A stretch of 64,000 nt of DNA from Halichondria panicea. Lineage: Eukaryota > Porifera > Demospongiae > Suberitida > Halichondriidae. Numbering within the stretch: the first letter of the stretch is position 1; each line of letters opens with the position of its first letter. The position numbers were made by a program, and so were the translations under genes. Location of the stretch: the NCBI RefSeq assembly GCF_963675165.1, contig NC_087380.1, positions 2,719,803-2,783,802 of the forward strand, given 5' to 3'. The notes beneath the pieces were generated by a model that made no database searches, was not told the origin of the DNA, and saw only the letters and a list, made by a program, of their open reading frames with translations. Of the stretch, positions 1-20,667 are shown piece by piece.

Positions 1-2161
<2,161 letters not shown>

Positions 2162-2293
2162 AACTGTTTATTAATTTATGTGTGCATACCAAACTTCATA
2201 CCAGCTGCACCCCCCTTTATAAATATTGTAATCTAAATGTTGTCATGCTATTAAATTCTCGCTACTAGTAGATCTATAAGAAGCTATTCCTAA

Positions 2294-4565
2294 GATGAGT
2301 AGATCTAAGTCGTCAGGCCTATATACCTAATCATTTGCTTTATAGGTGAGTCTAATTATTATCAGTGCTGATCTAGATTTAACCATACTAAAATTATAAT
2401 AGATCTAGTAGTCTATATCTATATGATTTGACAGTGACAAACTAGGCTATATATTAGATCTATATGAAGTCTAGCGGCGCGGCTAGGGCCAAGGTTCATG
2501 AGGTTTCTTATAGATTTATACTCTGCATCTCTACAGTTGAGATGCTCACAATCCATGGGCAAAGTTGTCTTGTTGGAACTGATACTACTACAGAGTTGGA
2601 AGCTAGCAGAGAACGTGGTTTCTACCTCAACACTCAACATCCAGCTCAATGTAATGGGACAATAACTCAGTTTAATTTCTGCTACTATCGCTCAACCCTA
2701 TATGCCGCATCATATGACTTCACCTTCGCTGTGTTTAGAAGAAGCAGCCTGGAAACATATATAAATGTATCAGAAGCATTCACTACAGGCAGAACTGTTG
2801 CTAATCTTGATGGCACATTTGCCTGTAAAACATTCTCGGTAAATGATATCCCAGTGCAGGCTGACGATGTGATTGGTGTTTGCATTTACGACCCTCCAGA
2901 CAATGCTGAACCTGTCAGAATAAGCAGGACTGATTATACAAACAGATGGCAAATAGACATGGTTGGCCAAACTACAGGATCTGATCAGTTTCTACTAATA
3001 TCCACCGGTAACTCTGGCTGTGGGGACATGTCCATCCCAAACCCAGTAGCAGTTAGTTCTCTTAATAGAGTGGACGATCGAGTTCTACACATGTATGCCG
3101 ACATAAGTAAGTGACAGCCCATATGCATTCCACCAACATAATACATTAATTTAACCATTTGTGTTTTACAGCTCCTCTCCCAACCACTGAACCTCCAATC
3201 ATCCTCACGATTATGGGCACAACACCACCCTCCTCAACAGATCCTCCCATAGTTACTGACACACAAGAGACTGAAAGCTCAACAGGCACAATAGAAACTA
3301 CTCTCTCAAATGAAGTGCCACTAACAAACTCTCCCACAACTAGTACAGGAAATGATTCAATCACCACAATGCCTTCTAGTGTCTCTTTTGCCCCAGCGGA
3401 TAATACTGGAGTTGTAGCAGGTGTGGTGATGTTTCTATTGCTAGTAATTGTCGTGGCAGTGGTGACTTTAGTAGTTGCTGTTTTTCTGGTAAAGAGAGGA
3501 AGATCCCAAAAGGAGATAATAGAGGGTAATGTTGGTGGGAACACTGATACTGGAATCAACAATGAGATGGGTAAGGTATTGTTTATCACAATAAGCATGT
3601 GGGTATGGTGTCACACTGTTAGTGTTTATATTGTCAGTGTATTTATTAGATCATCTGTCAGATTGAAAGCATAATTATCACGTGTGGATTCATTGCTTGT
3701 ATATATGCATGCACAGAAAGAAGCCCTCACTCCATCAGTCTAAAGTCCAACGAGGCTTACAGTGTTCACGGCGAGACTCAAGACACTCCCACAGACTACT
3801 ACAATAATGTTCTTACGGAATCGACTGCAGAGGGGCCTCTCTATGATAGTGTCACAGAATCTGGAGAAGGTAAAGATGTGATAAGAGGATACGCCAATGA
3901 ATAATTAGGTGCGATGTGCACATAAATGTTCACTAGCAATAATAATTATTGCCTGACAATGCATGAAGCATTGATGTACCGTATAGCGTAATCTTCAAGG
4001 TGCTTAATTTTCGCTGTTTTTGAGGGTTAGCAAAATCCTCCACAAAAATGGTTCCACAACACATGCAGCTATAACGGCAGATACAACGTGCATTGACATC
4101 CGAGAAGTATATACACAATTTATTAAGCAGTTCAACGAAAATTAATTACCTTGAAATATTCGCACTATATGCACAATTGCTTTTATGGCATGCATTGTTA
4201 TTGCAGGACAATTATCAACAACTCCCACTCAACAGCCCAATGATTTAAACCCTTATGTGACTTATGAGGTAGTACCAGGACCTACACATTACAACGATTC
4301 CTGTCAACCGATACCTTTGGAAAATAATGAAGCTTACAGTGTACACAAATCTGGAAATGAAAGAAGTATAGAAATGCTGGGTGAAACATACTTTCAAGAA
4401 GTGGACCTAAAGTCCAACGAGGCGTATGGTGTGAGAGGGGAGGTGCAAGTTGCTGCCATTAATGGGGCCGCTGATGCAGTGTGCTATAGTGTCATTGACT
4501 CACCTGATCAGCAATCTGGAGAAGCAACCAGTGGAACTGAAATTCAAATGGACAGCAAGCAATGA
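2294..4565 (+). pseudogene. Kinase-less receptor B, tyrosine-tail paralogue, damaged
   Basis: Paralogue of G (30112-32323). Exons by similarity: 2294-2345 (signal), 2537-3106 (ectodomain), 3172-3570 (Ser/Thr-rich stalk, membrane segment, basic stop-transfer K-R-G-R-S), 3717-3869 and 4207-4565 (cytoplasmic tail). Two lesions are visible. The signal exon has lost several bases relative to F/G/H and runs into a TAA after about 11 codons. A 4-bp gain near 4552 frameshifts the tail, giving stop TGA at 4563-4565 and removing the last N-E-A-Y and the D-Y-D-Y-A-I-L end, which lies in another frame up to 4635. The ectodomain and membrane exons remain open. It could still be expressed from an unseen alternative first exon, or be a recent pseudogene; I favour pseudogene. 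The tail carries Y-x-x-V and N-x-x-Y motifs and no kinase. Confidence 0.65.
3977..4170. repeat. MITE-like repeat in tail intron of B
   Basis: Begins TACCGTATAGCG and ends in a degenerate inverted match (TTGAAATATTCGCACTATA), with TTTTCGCTG and GGTTAGCAAAATCC inside. The same element sits in the equivalent intron of E, F and G, so it predates those duplications. Related but independent copies occur at 27836-28049, 49203-49332 and 61848-62045. Confidence 0.6.
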
Positions 4566-4780
4566 GGCATATCGCACATCTGAGAGAGATAGACAAACTG
4601 AAGAAACACTTGATTATGATTACGCTATCCTGTAAACTGATCATGAATCACTAGCTGTATGCCTGATCGTTGTAATATTTTAGTGTAACTGGTCATTTTA
4701 AGAACCAGTGATTCTTGCTTTTAGCAGTAGGAGACGACCTCCATGCATGCAGAATTCATGCTAACTAAATAATTAGCATA

Positions 4781-4875
4781 GAGTAGATAAACATTAGCGT
4801 AATCAGATTTTTGTTTGTTTTTTGTGTACTATTTTGGCAGATTTGAATTTGAAAACGCTAACGTTTATCTACCTC
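4781..4875. repeat. Short foldback element 3' of B
   Basis: An arm GAGTAGATAAACATTAGCGT (4781-4800) is answered by a near-perfect reverse complement at 4855-4875 around a ~55-bp AT-rich core. The same element follows E (about 16920-17030), F (about 20343-20437) and G (about 32467-32560), always between the tail exon and the kinase relic. Confidence 0.6.
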
Positions 4876-4904
4876 TTTTTTAGTAACCTCAAGGTAATCT
4901 ACAG

Positions 4905-4990
4905 TTTCAATATTTACCACCACACACCCACCCTGGCCCCAATATAGCCTGGACAGTTAATCATCACCTCTGCACGACTACTGCCAGGAA
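4905..4990 (+). pseudogene. Kinase exon relic downstream of B
   Basis: A short stretch around 4905-4965 matches the start of the third kinase exon of gene C (7810-7850), including the acceptor region and P-G-Q-L. It is then cut off and runs into unrelated sequence just upstream of gene C. Longer versions follow E, F and G. Confidence 0.55.
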
Positions 4991-5080
4991 ATCAGATTGC
5001 ATTCCACATGCAGAGAGATGAGAACTTTGTTACTGTGCAAACAACTACAAGAATAAGCAAGCAAGATACAAGTCTACAAG

Positions 5081-8683
<3,603 letters not shown>

Positions 8684-8978
8684 TTGTTTCCATAGAGGTG
8701 CAACTGCACCTACAACTCTGATGGAGTATCAATTGAAATTGAATATTTTTACAAATTTTTTTCACTTTTTGACCTCCTGTCACATGTAATTGATGCAATG
8801 ATTGTTGCACCTCAAAGCTCAATGTTGATCAAGTGTACATGCAATGATCGTTGAACCTCAAAGCTCAATGTTGAATTAACTATTAATTGAATGTTGAGGT
8901 AGATCTTAGCTAGATCTAAGCTGTGAGACTATAGACTAAAAGTACAGGATCTAGGAAAAGGAAAACCTTCTTCAAAAG

Positions 8979-12136
<3,158 letters not shown>

Positions 12137-12169
12137 TTTTTATTGTGCACCAAACTTCACACCAGCTCC

Positions 12170-12337
12170 ACCGATCATTACCCACTCTTTGAGTTTCCCT
12201 ATGCCCTGTGATTCTGGATTCATGCAGCAAAATTAATCATGATACATTTGTAATTATGTGTATAAAAGCTAGCTTTATGTTATGTAGCTTTGGCACCTCC
12301 ACCGAGGCATCAGCACCCGCGGTGCTTTCATTAGTTT
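12170..12337 (-). repeat. Inverted copy of the gene A intron insertion (one end)
   Basis: Reads on the minus strand like 1203-1366, including GCACCTC, CAAAGCTACATAACATAAAGC and CTCAAAGAGTGGGTAATGATC. It lies between the stop of D and the signal exon of E. Only one end of the element is present. Confidence 0.6.
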
Positions 12338-12484
12338 AAGAGCTAGACTATATCTATCTATGTAGTCTTGTAGATCTATCTTAGACTACTTGTAAGATGA
12401 GTAAGTCATCAGGTCTTGCTCAGTGGACAGTAATCATCTGCTTTTATATAGGTGAGTCATCTTGTTTACCATAGTCTAATTTTA

Positions 12485-14500
12485 TACTTTTCAAGTGAAG
12501 TGCGCTGATGCAAAAATAAAACATGAGCGCTCTATCGTTACATCCTTTTCATCTAAACCAAAAACTTTATTTAGGCATTTAAAGAGACTAAGGACAAGCC
12601 GTGCCATTCCTAAAATACTCGCCCACGAAAATTTTATGTTTTCTGACGCACTCTCCAAAGCAAACGCAATAAATAATTTTTTTCATTCTACCTTTTCAGT
12701 AAGTATTTTCATTTTACCACCAATTGAAGAAATGCCCACTCCATCCCATCAACTTCATGACATTGTGTTTGATCCGATAGAGGTCTATAAAGAACTATTA
12801 TCGCTGGACACATCAAAAGCAATGGGCTGCGACAACTTACATCCAGCTCTATTAAAAATGAGTGCACTACAAATATATGAACCTGTTTCAATGCTTTTTA
12901 ATATCTGTCTAAGTACTGGCTCACTTCCAGAAGAATGGAAGATACACAAGATCGTACCAATTCCTAAGAAAGGAGACTTAACGCTCATTAAAAACTATCG
13001 CCCGATCTCTCTACTGTGTATGCTTTCTAAAATTCTGGAAAGAATTGTTTACAACCACATAATTGACTTCATTAGACCACAGCTCTCAACAAATCAATTT
13101 GGTTTCCTAAAGGGCAGATCCTGCTTATCACAGCTGCTAACATCATGCAGCGAGATTGTGGAAGCTCTAAATGCTGGAGAATCCTGCGACGTTATATACT
13201 TGGACTTTGCTAAGGCGTTTGATAAAGTGTCCCATAAACAACTGTTATTCAAACTATGGAGGTTAGGCATTACAGGTAATGTATGGAAATGGTTTGAATG
13301 TTATTTGAGCAACCGAAGCCACTATGTCTGTTTAGAGGGAACAAACTCTTCATCACTATCTGTGCTATCAGGCGTACCTCAAGGCAGCATTCTCGGTCCT
13401 CTGTTGTTTTTAGTATATGTCAATGATATCACCACTCCAATCGTTAATTCGTCCATATATATCTATGCAGATGACACTAAACTAGTGAAGCGAATAGCCA
13501 ATGCAGAAGACCAAGCAGACCTGCAATCTGATCTAGACCATCTTGTCACATGGTGCAAGGACTGGAACTTATCACTCAATTTAGACAAATGTGTCTACCT
13601 CCACTTTGGTAAAACCATTCATGACTCGCTATACAATTTGGACTCAAAGCTAATCTTAACAAGAGACTCTCACAAAGACCTGGGAGTGACCATCCAGAAT
13701 AGTCTCTCCTGGGACCAACATATCAATAACCTATGTTCGAAGGCCTACAGCTGTTTGTACCTTATTAAAAGAAACACTTAATGCTCTCATGATCTCCACA
13801 CAAAAAGAACACTTTATACTACGCTTGTTAGATCTAATTTAACATTTTGTTCGCAACTGTGGAGACCACAGACACACAAGGCCATCACAAAAGTGGAACA
13901 AATCCAGAGAAGATCTTCAAAGTTTATTCTGAACCTTACATGTAGATCTGATAGTCTCGACTACAAAAGTCGCCTCATTAAACTGGACCTTTTACCACTA
14001 ATGAACTGGCTAGAGTTGCAAGATGTCATATTCGCCGTCAGGTGTCTCCAAAAACCAGTAGACAACTTCAACATTACTGAGTTCATATCATTCTCTACCA
14101 GCAACGCAAGACTATCGTCTAATCACAAGCTAGTTCATAAAGGTCATCATCGCTCAAACACAACAAGACACTTTTACTTCAAAAGATTGGTCAGACTCTG
14201 GAACACCCTCCCTTTTATAGATCTCTCTCACTCGATGTCAACTATCAAGAATCAACTCTACAAACATTTCTGGGACAGTTTTCTAGAACGCTTTGATCAA
14301 TCAAGAATTTGCACTTATCACCTAGTCTGTCCCTGTTGCTCTGTATAACTGTATAATTATGTATACATTTTATGTAGATTTAGTCAGGTGTTCCTTCTAG
14401 GAACTTCCTGTCAGTATGTTTAATTTCTGACGCACAACAATCTATTTGTAAATGTAAAGTCATACTGTAAAGCATCGATTATTATTATTATATATTATAT
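12485..14500 (+). mobile_element. 5'-truncated non-LTR retrotransposon (CR1/Jockey-like)
   Basis: One reading frame from 12495 to 14348 codes a LINE reverse transcriptase: N-Y-R-P-I-S-L-L, F-G-F-L-K-G-R-S-C, Y-L-D-F-A-K-A-F-D, S-G-V-P-Q-G-S-I-L-G-P-L-L-F, catalytic Y-A-D-D, then the thumb and C-terminal region (L-W-N-T-L-P). There is a single in-frame TAA at 13779-13781; translation resumes in the same frame, so this is a nonsense change and not a frameshift. No endonuclease domain is present, so the copy is 5' truncated. The 3' end has an ATT-rich simple tail (about 14478-14500), as many CR1-group elements have. Flanks match intron 1 of F/G/H. Class is inferred from RT motifs; the exact clade is uncertain. 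Confidence 0.88.
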
Positions 14501-15998
14501 TATATAAAACTTAGTCTAGTGGTTTCTTCTTTATACTCTGCTATTCTTCAGCCCTTGAGGTGCTCACAATCCATGGGCAAAGTTGTCTTGTTGGAACTGA
14601 TTCTTCTACTGAGTTTGCAGTCAACAGAGAACATAGTTTCTACCTCGACACTCAAGATCCAGCTCAATGTGATGGGACAATAACTGAGTTTAATTTCTGC
14701 TACTAGATCTATCGCCCAACTCAATTTGCTGCATCGTATGACTTCACCTTCGCTGTGTTCAGAAGAAGCAGCTCAGAATATATAAGTGTATCAGAAGCAT
14801 TCATTACAGGCAGAACTGTTGCTAATTCTAACTTTGGCACTGGTGGCACATTTGCCTGTAGAATTGTTTCGGTAAATGATATTCCAGTGCAGGCTGGCGA
14901 TGTGATTGGTGTTTGCATTTATGACCCTCCAGACAATGCTGAATCTGTCAGAATATTTGGGAATGATTATACTAACAGACTACCAATAGACATGGTTAGC
15001 CAAAATGCAGGAGAAGATCGTTTTCTTATGTCCACCAGTAACACTGGCTGTGGAGACATGTTCGTCCCAAACCCAGTAGCAGTTAGTTCTCTTAATAGAG
15101 CAAACCAGAGAGTTCTACACATCCATGCCGACATAAGTAAGTGACAATCCATCATTATTCAAACATAATTTTATGATTGACCATTGTGTTTTACAGCTCC
15201 CCTTTCAACAACTGAACCTCCAACCAACCCCACGACTATGGGCACAACACCACCCTCCTCGACAGATCCTCCCATAGTTACTGACGGTATGACAGAGACT
15301 GAAAGTTTAACAGGCACAATAGAAACTACTCTCTCAAATGAGGTGCCACTAACAAACTCTCCCACAACTATAGTACAGGAAATGATTCAATCACCATGGC
15401 CCCTTTGGCCCCAGCCAAGAATACCGGAGTTGTAGCGGGTGTGGTGGTGCCATTGCTAGTAATAGTAATCGTGGCAGTGGTGACTTTGGTATAGTTGGTG
15501 TTTTTCTGGTGAAGCGAGGACGATCCCAAAAGGAGATAGCAGAGAGCAATGTTGGTGGGAAGACTATACTGGAATCAACAATGTGATGGGTAAGGTATTG
15601 TTTATCACAATAAGCATGTGGGTACAGTGTCACACTTATATTGTCAGTGTGTTTATTAAATGCTATAGATCAGCTGTCAGATTGAAAGCATAATTATATA
15701 TCATGTGTGGATTCATTGCTTATATATATGCATCCACAGAAAGAAGCCGCCACTCCATCAGTCTAAAGTCCAACGAGGCTTACGGTGTTCACGGCGAGAC
15801 TCAAGACACTCTCACAGACTACTACGATAATGTTCTTATGGAATCGACTGCAGAGGGGCCTCTCTATGATAGTGTCACAGAATCTGGAGAAGGTAAAGAT
15901 GTGATAAGAGGATACGCCAATGAATAATTAGGTGCGATGTGCACATAAATGTTCACTAGCAATAATAATTATTGTCTGACAATGCATGAAGCATTGAT

Positions 15999-16193
15999 GT
16001 ATCGAATAGCGTAATGTTTCAAGGCGCTTAATTTTTGCTGTTTTCGAGGGTTAGCAAATCCTCCACAAAAATAGTTCCACAACACAACTAACAGCGGACA
16101 CAACGTGCATTGACATCCAAGAAGTACACAATTTATTAAGCAGTTCAACGAAAATTAATTGCCTTGAAATATTCGCACTATATGCACAATTGC
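15999..16193. repeat. MITE-like repeat in tail intron of E
   Basis: Orthologous to 3977-4170, with ends degenerated to ATCGAATAGCG. Confidence 0.55.
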
Positions 16194-16201
16194 TTTTATG
16201 G

Positions 16202-16567
16202 CGTGCATTGTTAATGCAGAACAATTATCAACAACTCCCACTCAACAGCCAATGATTTAAACCCTGATGTGACTTATGAGGAACCTACACACTACTGTGA
16301 GGAGCCGATACCTTTGGAAAATAATGAAGCTTACAGTGTACACAAATCTGGAAATGAAAGAAGTGACAGCAATGCCAGGTGAAACATCCTCACAAGATGT
16401 TGACCTGCTGAAGTCCAACGAAACGTATGGTGTGAGAGGGGAGGTGCAAGTTGCTGCCATTAATGGGACCACAGTAGTGTGTAGGTTCCTCATAAGTCAC
16501 ATCAGGGTTTAAATCATAGGCTGTTGAGTGGGAGTTGTTGATAATTGTACTGCAATAACAATGCACG
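16202..16567. repeat. Inverted duplication inside the last tail exon of E
   Basis: About 97 bp at 16202-16299 (acceptor region plus the start of the tail exon) recur as reverse complement at 16472-16567. After the second arm the tail exon resumes with a second copy of the A-Y-G-V-R-G-E segment. As a result, the same short peptide ends are readable on both strands. This disrupts the tail. Confidence 0.85.
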
Positions 16568-17084
16568 AAGCGTATGGTGTGAGAGGGGAGATGCAAGTTG
16601 CTGCCATTAATGGGACCACTGATGCAGTGTGCTATAGTGTTATTGACTCGCCTGGTCAGAAATCTGGAGAAGCAGCCAGTGAAACGGAAATTCGGATGGA
16701 CAGTAATGAGGCATATCGCACATCTGAGAGAGATAGACAAACTGAAGATTATGATTACGCTATCCTGTAAACTGATCATGAATCACTAGCTTGTGTATGT
16801 CTGATTGTTGTAATATTATAGTGCAACTGGTAGTTTTAAGAACCAGTGCTTCTTGCTTTTAGCTGCAGGCCGGAGACGATGTCCATGCATGTAGAATTCA
16901 ATATTAGCACATGCATGTAGAGTAGATAAACATTAGCGTAATCAGATTTTGTTTGTTTTTTGTGTACTATATTTTGGCAGATTTGTAAACAGAGAAGAGT
17001 TTGAAAACGCTGAAGTTTATCTACCTCTTTTTTAGTAACTTCAAGGTAATCGATCTACATGCAGTTTCAATATTTACCACCACA

Positions 17085-17780
17085 CACCCACCCTGGCCCC
17101 AATATAGCCTGGGCAGTTAATGCCTATCAATGCTGAAGTTTTATTAACAATGGCTTTTGGGATGCATGCAGTACCTACCTCTCAGCTGCACAGAGACATG
17201 GCTGCTAGGAATGTGCTAGTGACAACAAATAGACATGCAAGGTGGTTTATTAGCAATACTTTTTCCTGTATAATCATTCCTGACTTCAGAATGTCCTGAG
17301 ATCTTGCTGACGAGAATTACTATATACGTCTACCCAACTGCCAGTGATGAGTGGGCTTTACTGGTGTCTGCTATGGAGTCTAGGACACAAGCCATTGAAA
17401 ACCTTGAGTTTGAATTTACATGTATTAGATGTATTATTCTACTATATATTAACAAAGTGACACCTTTTATTCTTTTACTATTGATTGGTAGACTCTGGTC
17501 GACATCTATCTCCCTCTGGCTGCTCAAAAGTAATTTACCAGTTTATGATGCATTACTGGTAAGTTATCTGTTGTTTGTCTGTGCAGGTATCTATTTGTTA
17601 TTTGTAGGCATTCTGAGAGGAGCTCCCAACGTCCTGGTTTTGTGACATTGATTGTGTTGATGCTGGTTGGCAGCCAGCGAGGAAATGCGGGTCCTCCACT
17701 AACCCACTGGCTGGAGAAATCTATTGGGAGCTCCACTGGAGGCCGGGAATAACATGGACTCTCAGCTGCAGAACAGATAG
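17085..17780 (+). pseudogene. Kinase exon relics downstream of E
   Basis: Degenerate copies, in order, of kinase exons 3 to 6 of the RTKs: P-G-Q-L and a catalytic-loop remnant (H-R-D-M-A-A-R-N-V-L, about 17195-17225), activation-segment remnants (17290-17410), the exon with S-G-R-H (about 17490-17560), and the C-terminal exon with P-T-N-P-L-A (17607-17780). Many indels break the frame. Kinase exons 1 and 2 (glycine loop and lysine) are not found. This supports descent of the kinase-less genes from full RTKs. Confidence 0.8.
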
Positions 17781-17867
17781 TTTATATAGTAAAAGTGTAT
17801 AAACTGTTAATTTAATTTGTTACCAAACTTCGCTTTTGCTAATAAAAAATCATGTTCTGGGCAGCAC

Positions 17868-17973
17868 CGCAGATCTGTAAACGCTATATACAATTAATTT
17901 GCAGTCTATACTAAATTTATACACTACAGTGCATTTTAGTTTAAGAGCTATAAACTAGATACTTATTTGTAAG
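17868..17973 (+). promoter_or_regulatory. Conserved upstream block of F
   Basis: AGATCTGTAAAC..., ACTACAGTGCATTTTAGTTT and AAGAGCTATA lead directly to the first exon. The same ordered block precedes G (30020-30111) and H (33583-33657). It is a candidate core promoter/5' UTR shared by kinase-less and kinase-bearing members. No TATA box is assigned. Confidence 0.45.
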
Positions 17974-20200
17974 ACGAGTTACAGTAAGTCATCAGGTCTT
18001 GCTCAGTGGACAGTAATCATCTGCTTTTATATAGGTGAGTCATCTTGTTTGTTCAGTGTAGATCTAGTCTACTAGATCTATATAATTTATATAAAACTTA
18101 GTCTAGTGGTTTCTTCTTTTTATACTCTGCTATTCTTCAGCCCTTGAGGTGTTCACAATCCATGGGCAAAGTTGTCGTGTTGGAACTGATGCTACAGAGT
18201 TTGTAGTCAACAGAGAACATAGTTTCTACCTCAACACTCAAGATCCAGCTCAATGTGATGGGACAATAACTGAGTTTAATTTCTGCTACTATCGCCCAAC
18301 TCAATTTGCTGCATCGTATGACTTCACCTTCGCTGTGTTCAGAAGAAGCAGCTCAGAATATATAAGTGTATCAGAAGCATTCACTACAGGCATAACTGTT
18401 GCTAATTCTAATCTTGGCCGTTTTGGCACATTTGGGTGTATAACCTTTTTGGTAAATGACATCCCAGTGCAGGCTGACGATGTGATTGGTGTTTGCATTT
18501 ACGACCCTCCAGACAATGCTGAACCTGTCGACATATTTGGGACTGATTATACAAACAGAGTGCAATTTGACGCAGTTGGCCAAAATACAGGATCAGAACA
18601 TTTTCTTATGTCCACCGGTAACTCTGGCTGTGGAGACATGTCCGTCCCAAACCCAGTAACAGTTAGTTCTCTTAATAGAGCAAACGAGAGAGTTCTACAT
18701 ATGTATGCCGACATAAGTAAGTGAAAATCCATTCAAAAATAGTTTTATGATTGACCATTTTGTTTTACAGCTCCTCTCCCAACCACTGAACCTCCAACCA
18801 ACCCCACAACTATGGGCACAATACCACCCTCCTCGACAGATCCTCCCTTAGCTACAACAGAGACTGACAGTTTAACAGGCACAATAGAAACTACTCTCTC
18901 AAATGAGGTGCCACAAACAGACTCTCTCACAACTAGTACAGGAAATGATTCGATCACCATGGCCCCTTTGGCCCCAGCCGAGAATACCGGAGTTGTAGCG
19001 GATGTGATGGTGCCATTGCTAGTAATAGTAATCGTCCTGGCAGTGGTGACTTTGGTAGTTTTTGTTTTTCTGGTGAAAAGAGGAAGATCCCGAAAGGAGA
19101 TAGCAAAGGTAAATGTTGGTAGGAACACTACTGGAATCAACAATGAGATGGGTAAGGTATTGTTTATCACAATAAGCATGTGGATACAGTGTCACACTTA
19201 TATTGTCAGTGTGTTTATTAAATGCTATATATAGATCAGCTGTCAGATTGAAAGCATAATTATCACGTGTGGATTCATTGCTTGTATATGCACATACAGT
19301 AAGAAGCCCCCACTCCATCAGTCTAAAGTCCAACGAGGCTTACGGTGTTCACGGCGAAACTCAAGACTCTGCCACAGACTACTATGATAATGTTCTTACG
19401 GAATCGACTGCAGAGGGGCCCCTCTATGATAGTGTCACAGAATCTGGAGAAGGTAAAGATGTGATAAGAGGATACGCCAATAAATAATTAGGTACGATGT
19501 GCACATAAATGTTCACTAGCAATAATAATTATTGCCTGACAATGCATGAAGCATTGATGTACCGTATAGCGTAATCTTCAAGGTGCTTAATTTTCGCTGT
19601 TTTTGAGGGTTAGCAAAATCCTCCACAAAAAGGGTTCCACAACACAGCTTTAACGGCGGACACAACGTGCATTGACATCCGAGAAGTATATACACAATTT
19701 ATTAAGCAGTTTAACTGCCTTGAAATATTCGCACTATATGCACAATTGCTTTTATGGCATGCATTGTTATTGCAGGACAATTATCAACAACTCCCACTCA
19801 ACAACCCAATGATTTAAACCCTGATGTGACTTATGAGGTAGTACCAGGACCTACACATTACAACGATTCCTGTCAGCCGATACCTTTGGAAAATAATGAA
19901 GCTTACAGTGTACACAAATCTGGAAATGAAAGAAGTATAGAAATGCCGGGTGAAACATACTTTCAAGAAGTGGACCTCAAGTCCAACGAGGCGTATGGTG
20001 TGAGAGGGGAGGTGCAAGTTGCTGCCATTAATGGGACCACTGATGCAGTGTGCTATAGAGTAATTGACTTGCCTGGTCATCAATCTGGAGAAGCAACCAG
20101 TGGAACTGAAATTCTAATGGACAGTAATGAGGCATATCATACATCTGAGAGAGATAGACAAACTGAAGAAACACTTGATTATGATTACGCTATCCTGTAA
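17974..20200 (+). CDS. Kinase-less receptor F, tyrosine-rich tail; start codon ACG
   Basis: Exons 17974-18034, 18141-18716, 18771-19151, 19300-19452, 19776-20200, phases consistent, 532 codons including stop, no internal stop. The signal-peptide exon is homologous to G/H, but its ATG reads ACG at 17974-17976 and no upstream in-frame ATG is apparent, so translation may use a near-cognate start or the copy may be newly inactivated. Ectodomain with C-R-V-G-T-D, C-D-G-T-I, F-C-Y-Y and G-V-C-I-Y-D-P-P, T/S-rich stalk, one membrane helix, then about 210 cytoplasmic residues with no kinase. Instead there are N-E-A-Y (four copies), D-Y-Y-D-N-V, P-L-Y-D-S-V, V-T-Y-E-V-V, V-C-Y-R-V-I and a D-Y-D-Y-A-I-L terminus. 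N-x-x-Y and V-x-Y-x-x-V/I are known classes of PTB and ITIM-type docking motifs; phosphorylation here is inference. Confidence 0.75.
19558..19740. repeat. MITE-like repeat in tail intron of F
   Basis: Orthologous to 3977-4170 (TACCGTATAGCG start). Confidence 0.55.
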
Positions 20201-20464
20201 ACTGAATGAATCACTAGCTGTATGCGTGATCGTTGTAATATTTTAGTGTAACTGGTCGTTTTAAGAACCAGTGATTCTTGCTTTTAGCAGTAGGAGACGA
20301 CCTCCATGCATGCAGAATTCATGCTAACTAAATAATTAGCATAGAGTAGATAAACATTAGCGTAATCAGATTTTTATTTGTTTTTTGTGTACTATTTTGG
20401 CAGATTTGAATTTGAAAACGCTAACGTTTATCTACCTCTTTTTTAGTAACCTCAAGGTAATCTA

Positions 20465-20667
20465 CAGTTTCAATATTTACCACCACACACCCACCCTGGC
20501 CCCAATATAGCCTGGACAGTTAATGCCTATCAATGCTGAAATTTTCTTAACAATGGCTTTTGGGATGCATGAAGTACCTACATCTTAGCTGCACAGAGAC
20601 ATGGCTGCTAGAAATGTGCTACTGGCAGAGACATGGCTGTTAGGAATGTGCTACAGAGACATGCTTT
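20465..20667 (+). pseudogene. Kinase exon relic downstream of F, with repeated catalytic-loop segment
   Basis: Starts like kinase exon 3 (CCTGGCCCCAATATAGCCTG... P-G-Q-L) and reaches the catalytic-loop codons. The segment CAGAGACATGGCTGCTAG... occurs two and a half times (20594-20660). The relic stops abruptly at about 20667, where unrelated mobile-element sequence begins. Confidence 0.7.

Larger units (their letters stand above)
12397..16770 (+). pseudogene. Kinase-less receptor E, pseudogene with LINE in intron 1
   Basis: Copy of the F/G type. Exons by similarity: 12397-12451 (signal, intact ATG but two codons shorter than G), 14552-15136 (ectodomain), 15197-15589 (stalk and membrane), 15740-15892 and 16220-16770 (tail). 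Lesions: a 6-bp in-frame insertion (TAGATC) puts a TAG after F-C-Y near 14706; a 2-bp insertion near 15369 and a further small insertion near 15492 shift the stalk/membrane frame; the last tail exon is broken by an inverted duplication (16202-16567). Intron 1 has been expanded by about 2 kb of LINE. Exon 15740-15892 is still open and keeps N-E-A-Y, D-Y-Y-D-N-V and P-L-Y-D-S-V. This copy cannot make the full receptor. Confidence 0.85.

Noticed and set aside
2464-2536. ATG at 2464 as the start of receptor B
   Set aside because: It lies in what is intron 1 in F, G and H; the resulting leader is poorly hydrophobic. Kept only as an alternative.
13779-13893. Frameshift in the LINE reverse transcriptase
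   Set aside because: Frames before and after are the same (13893 minus 12495 is divisible by three); the break is one in-frame TAA.
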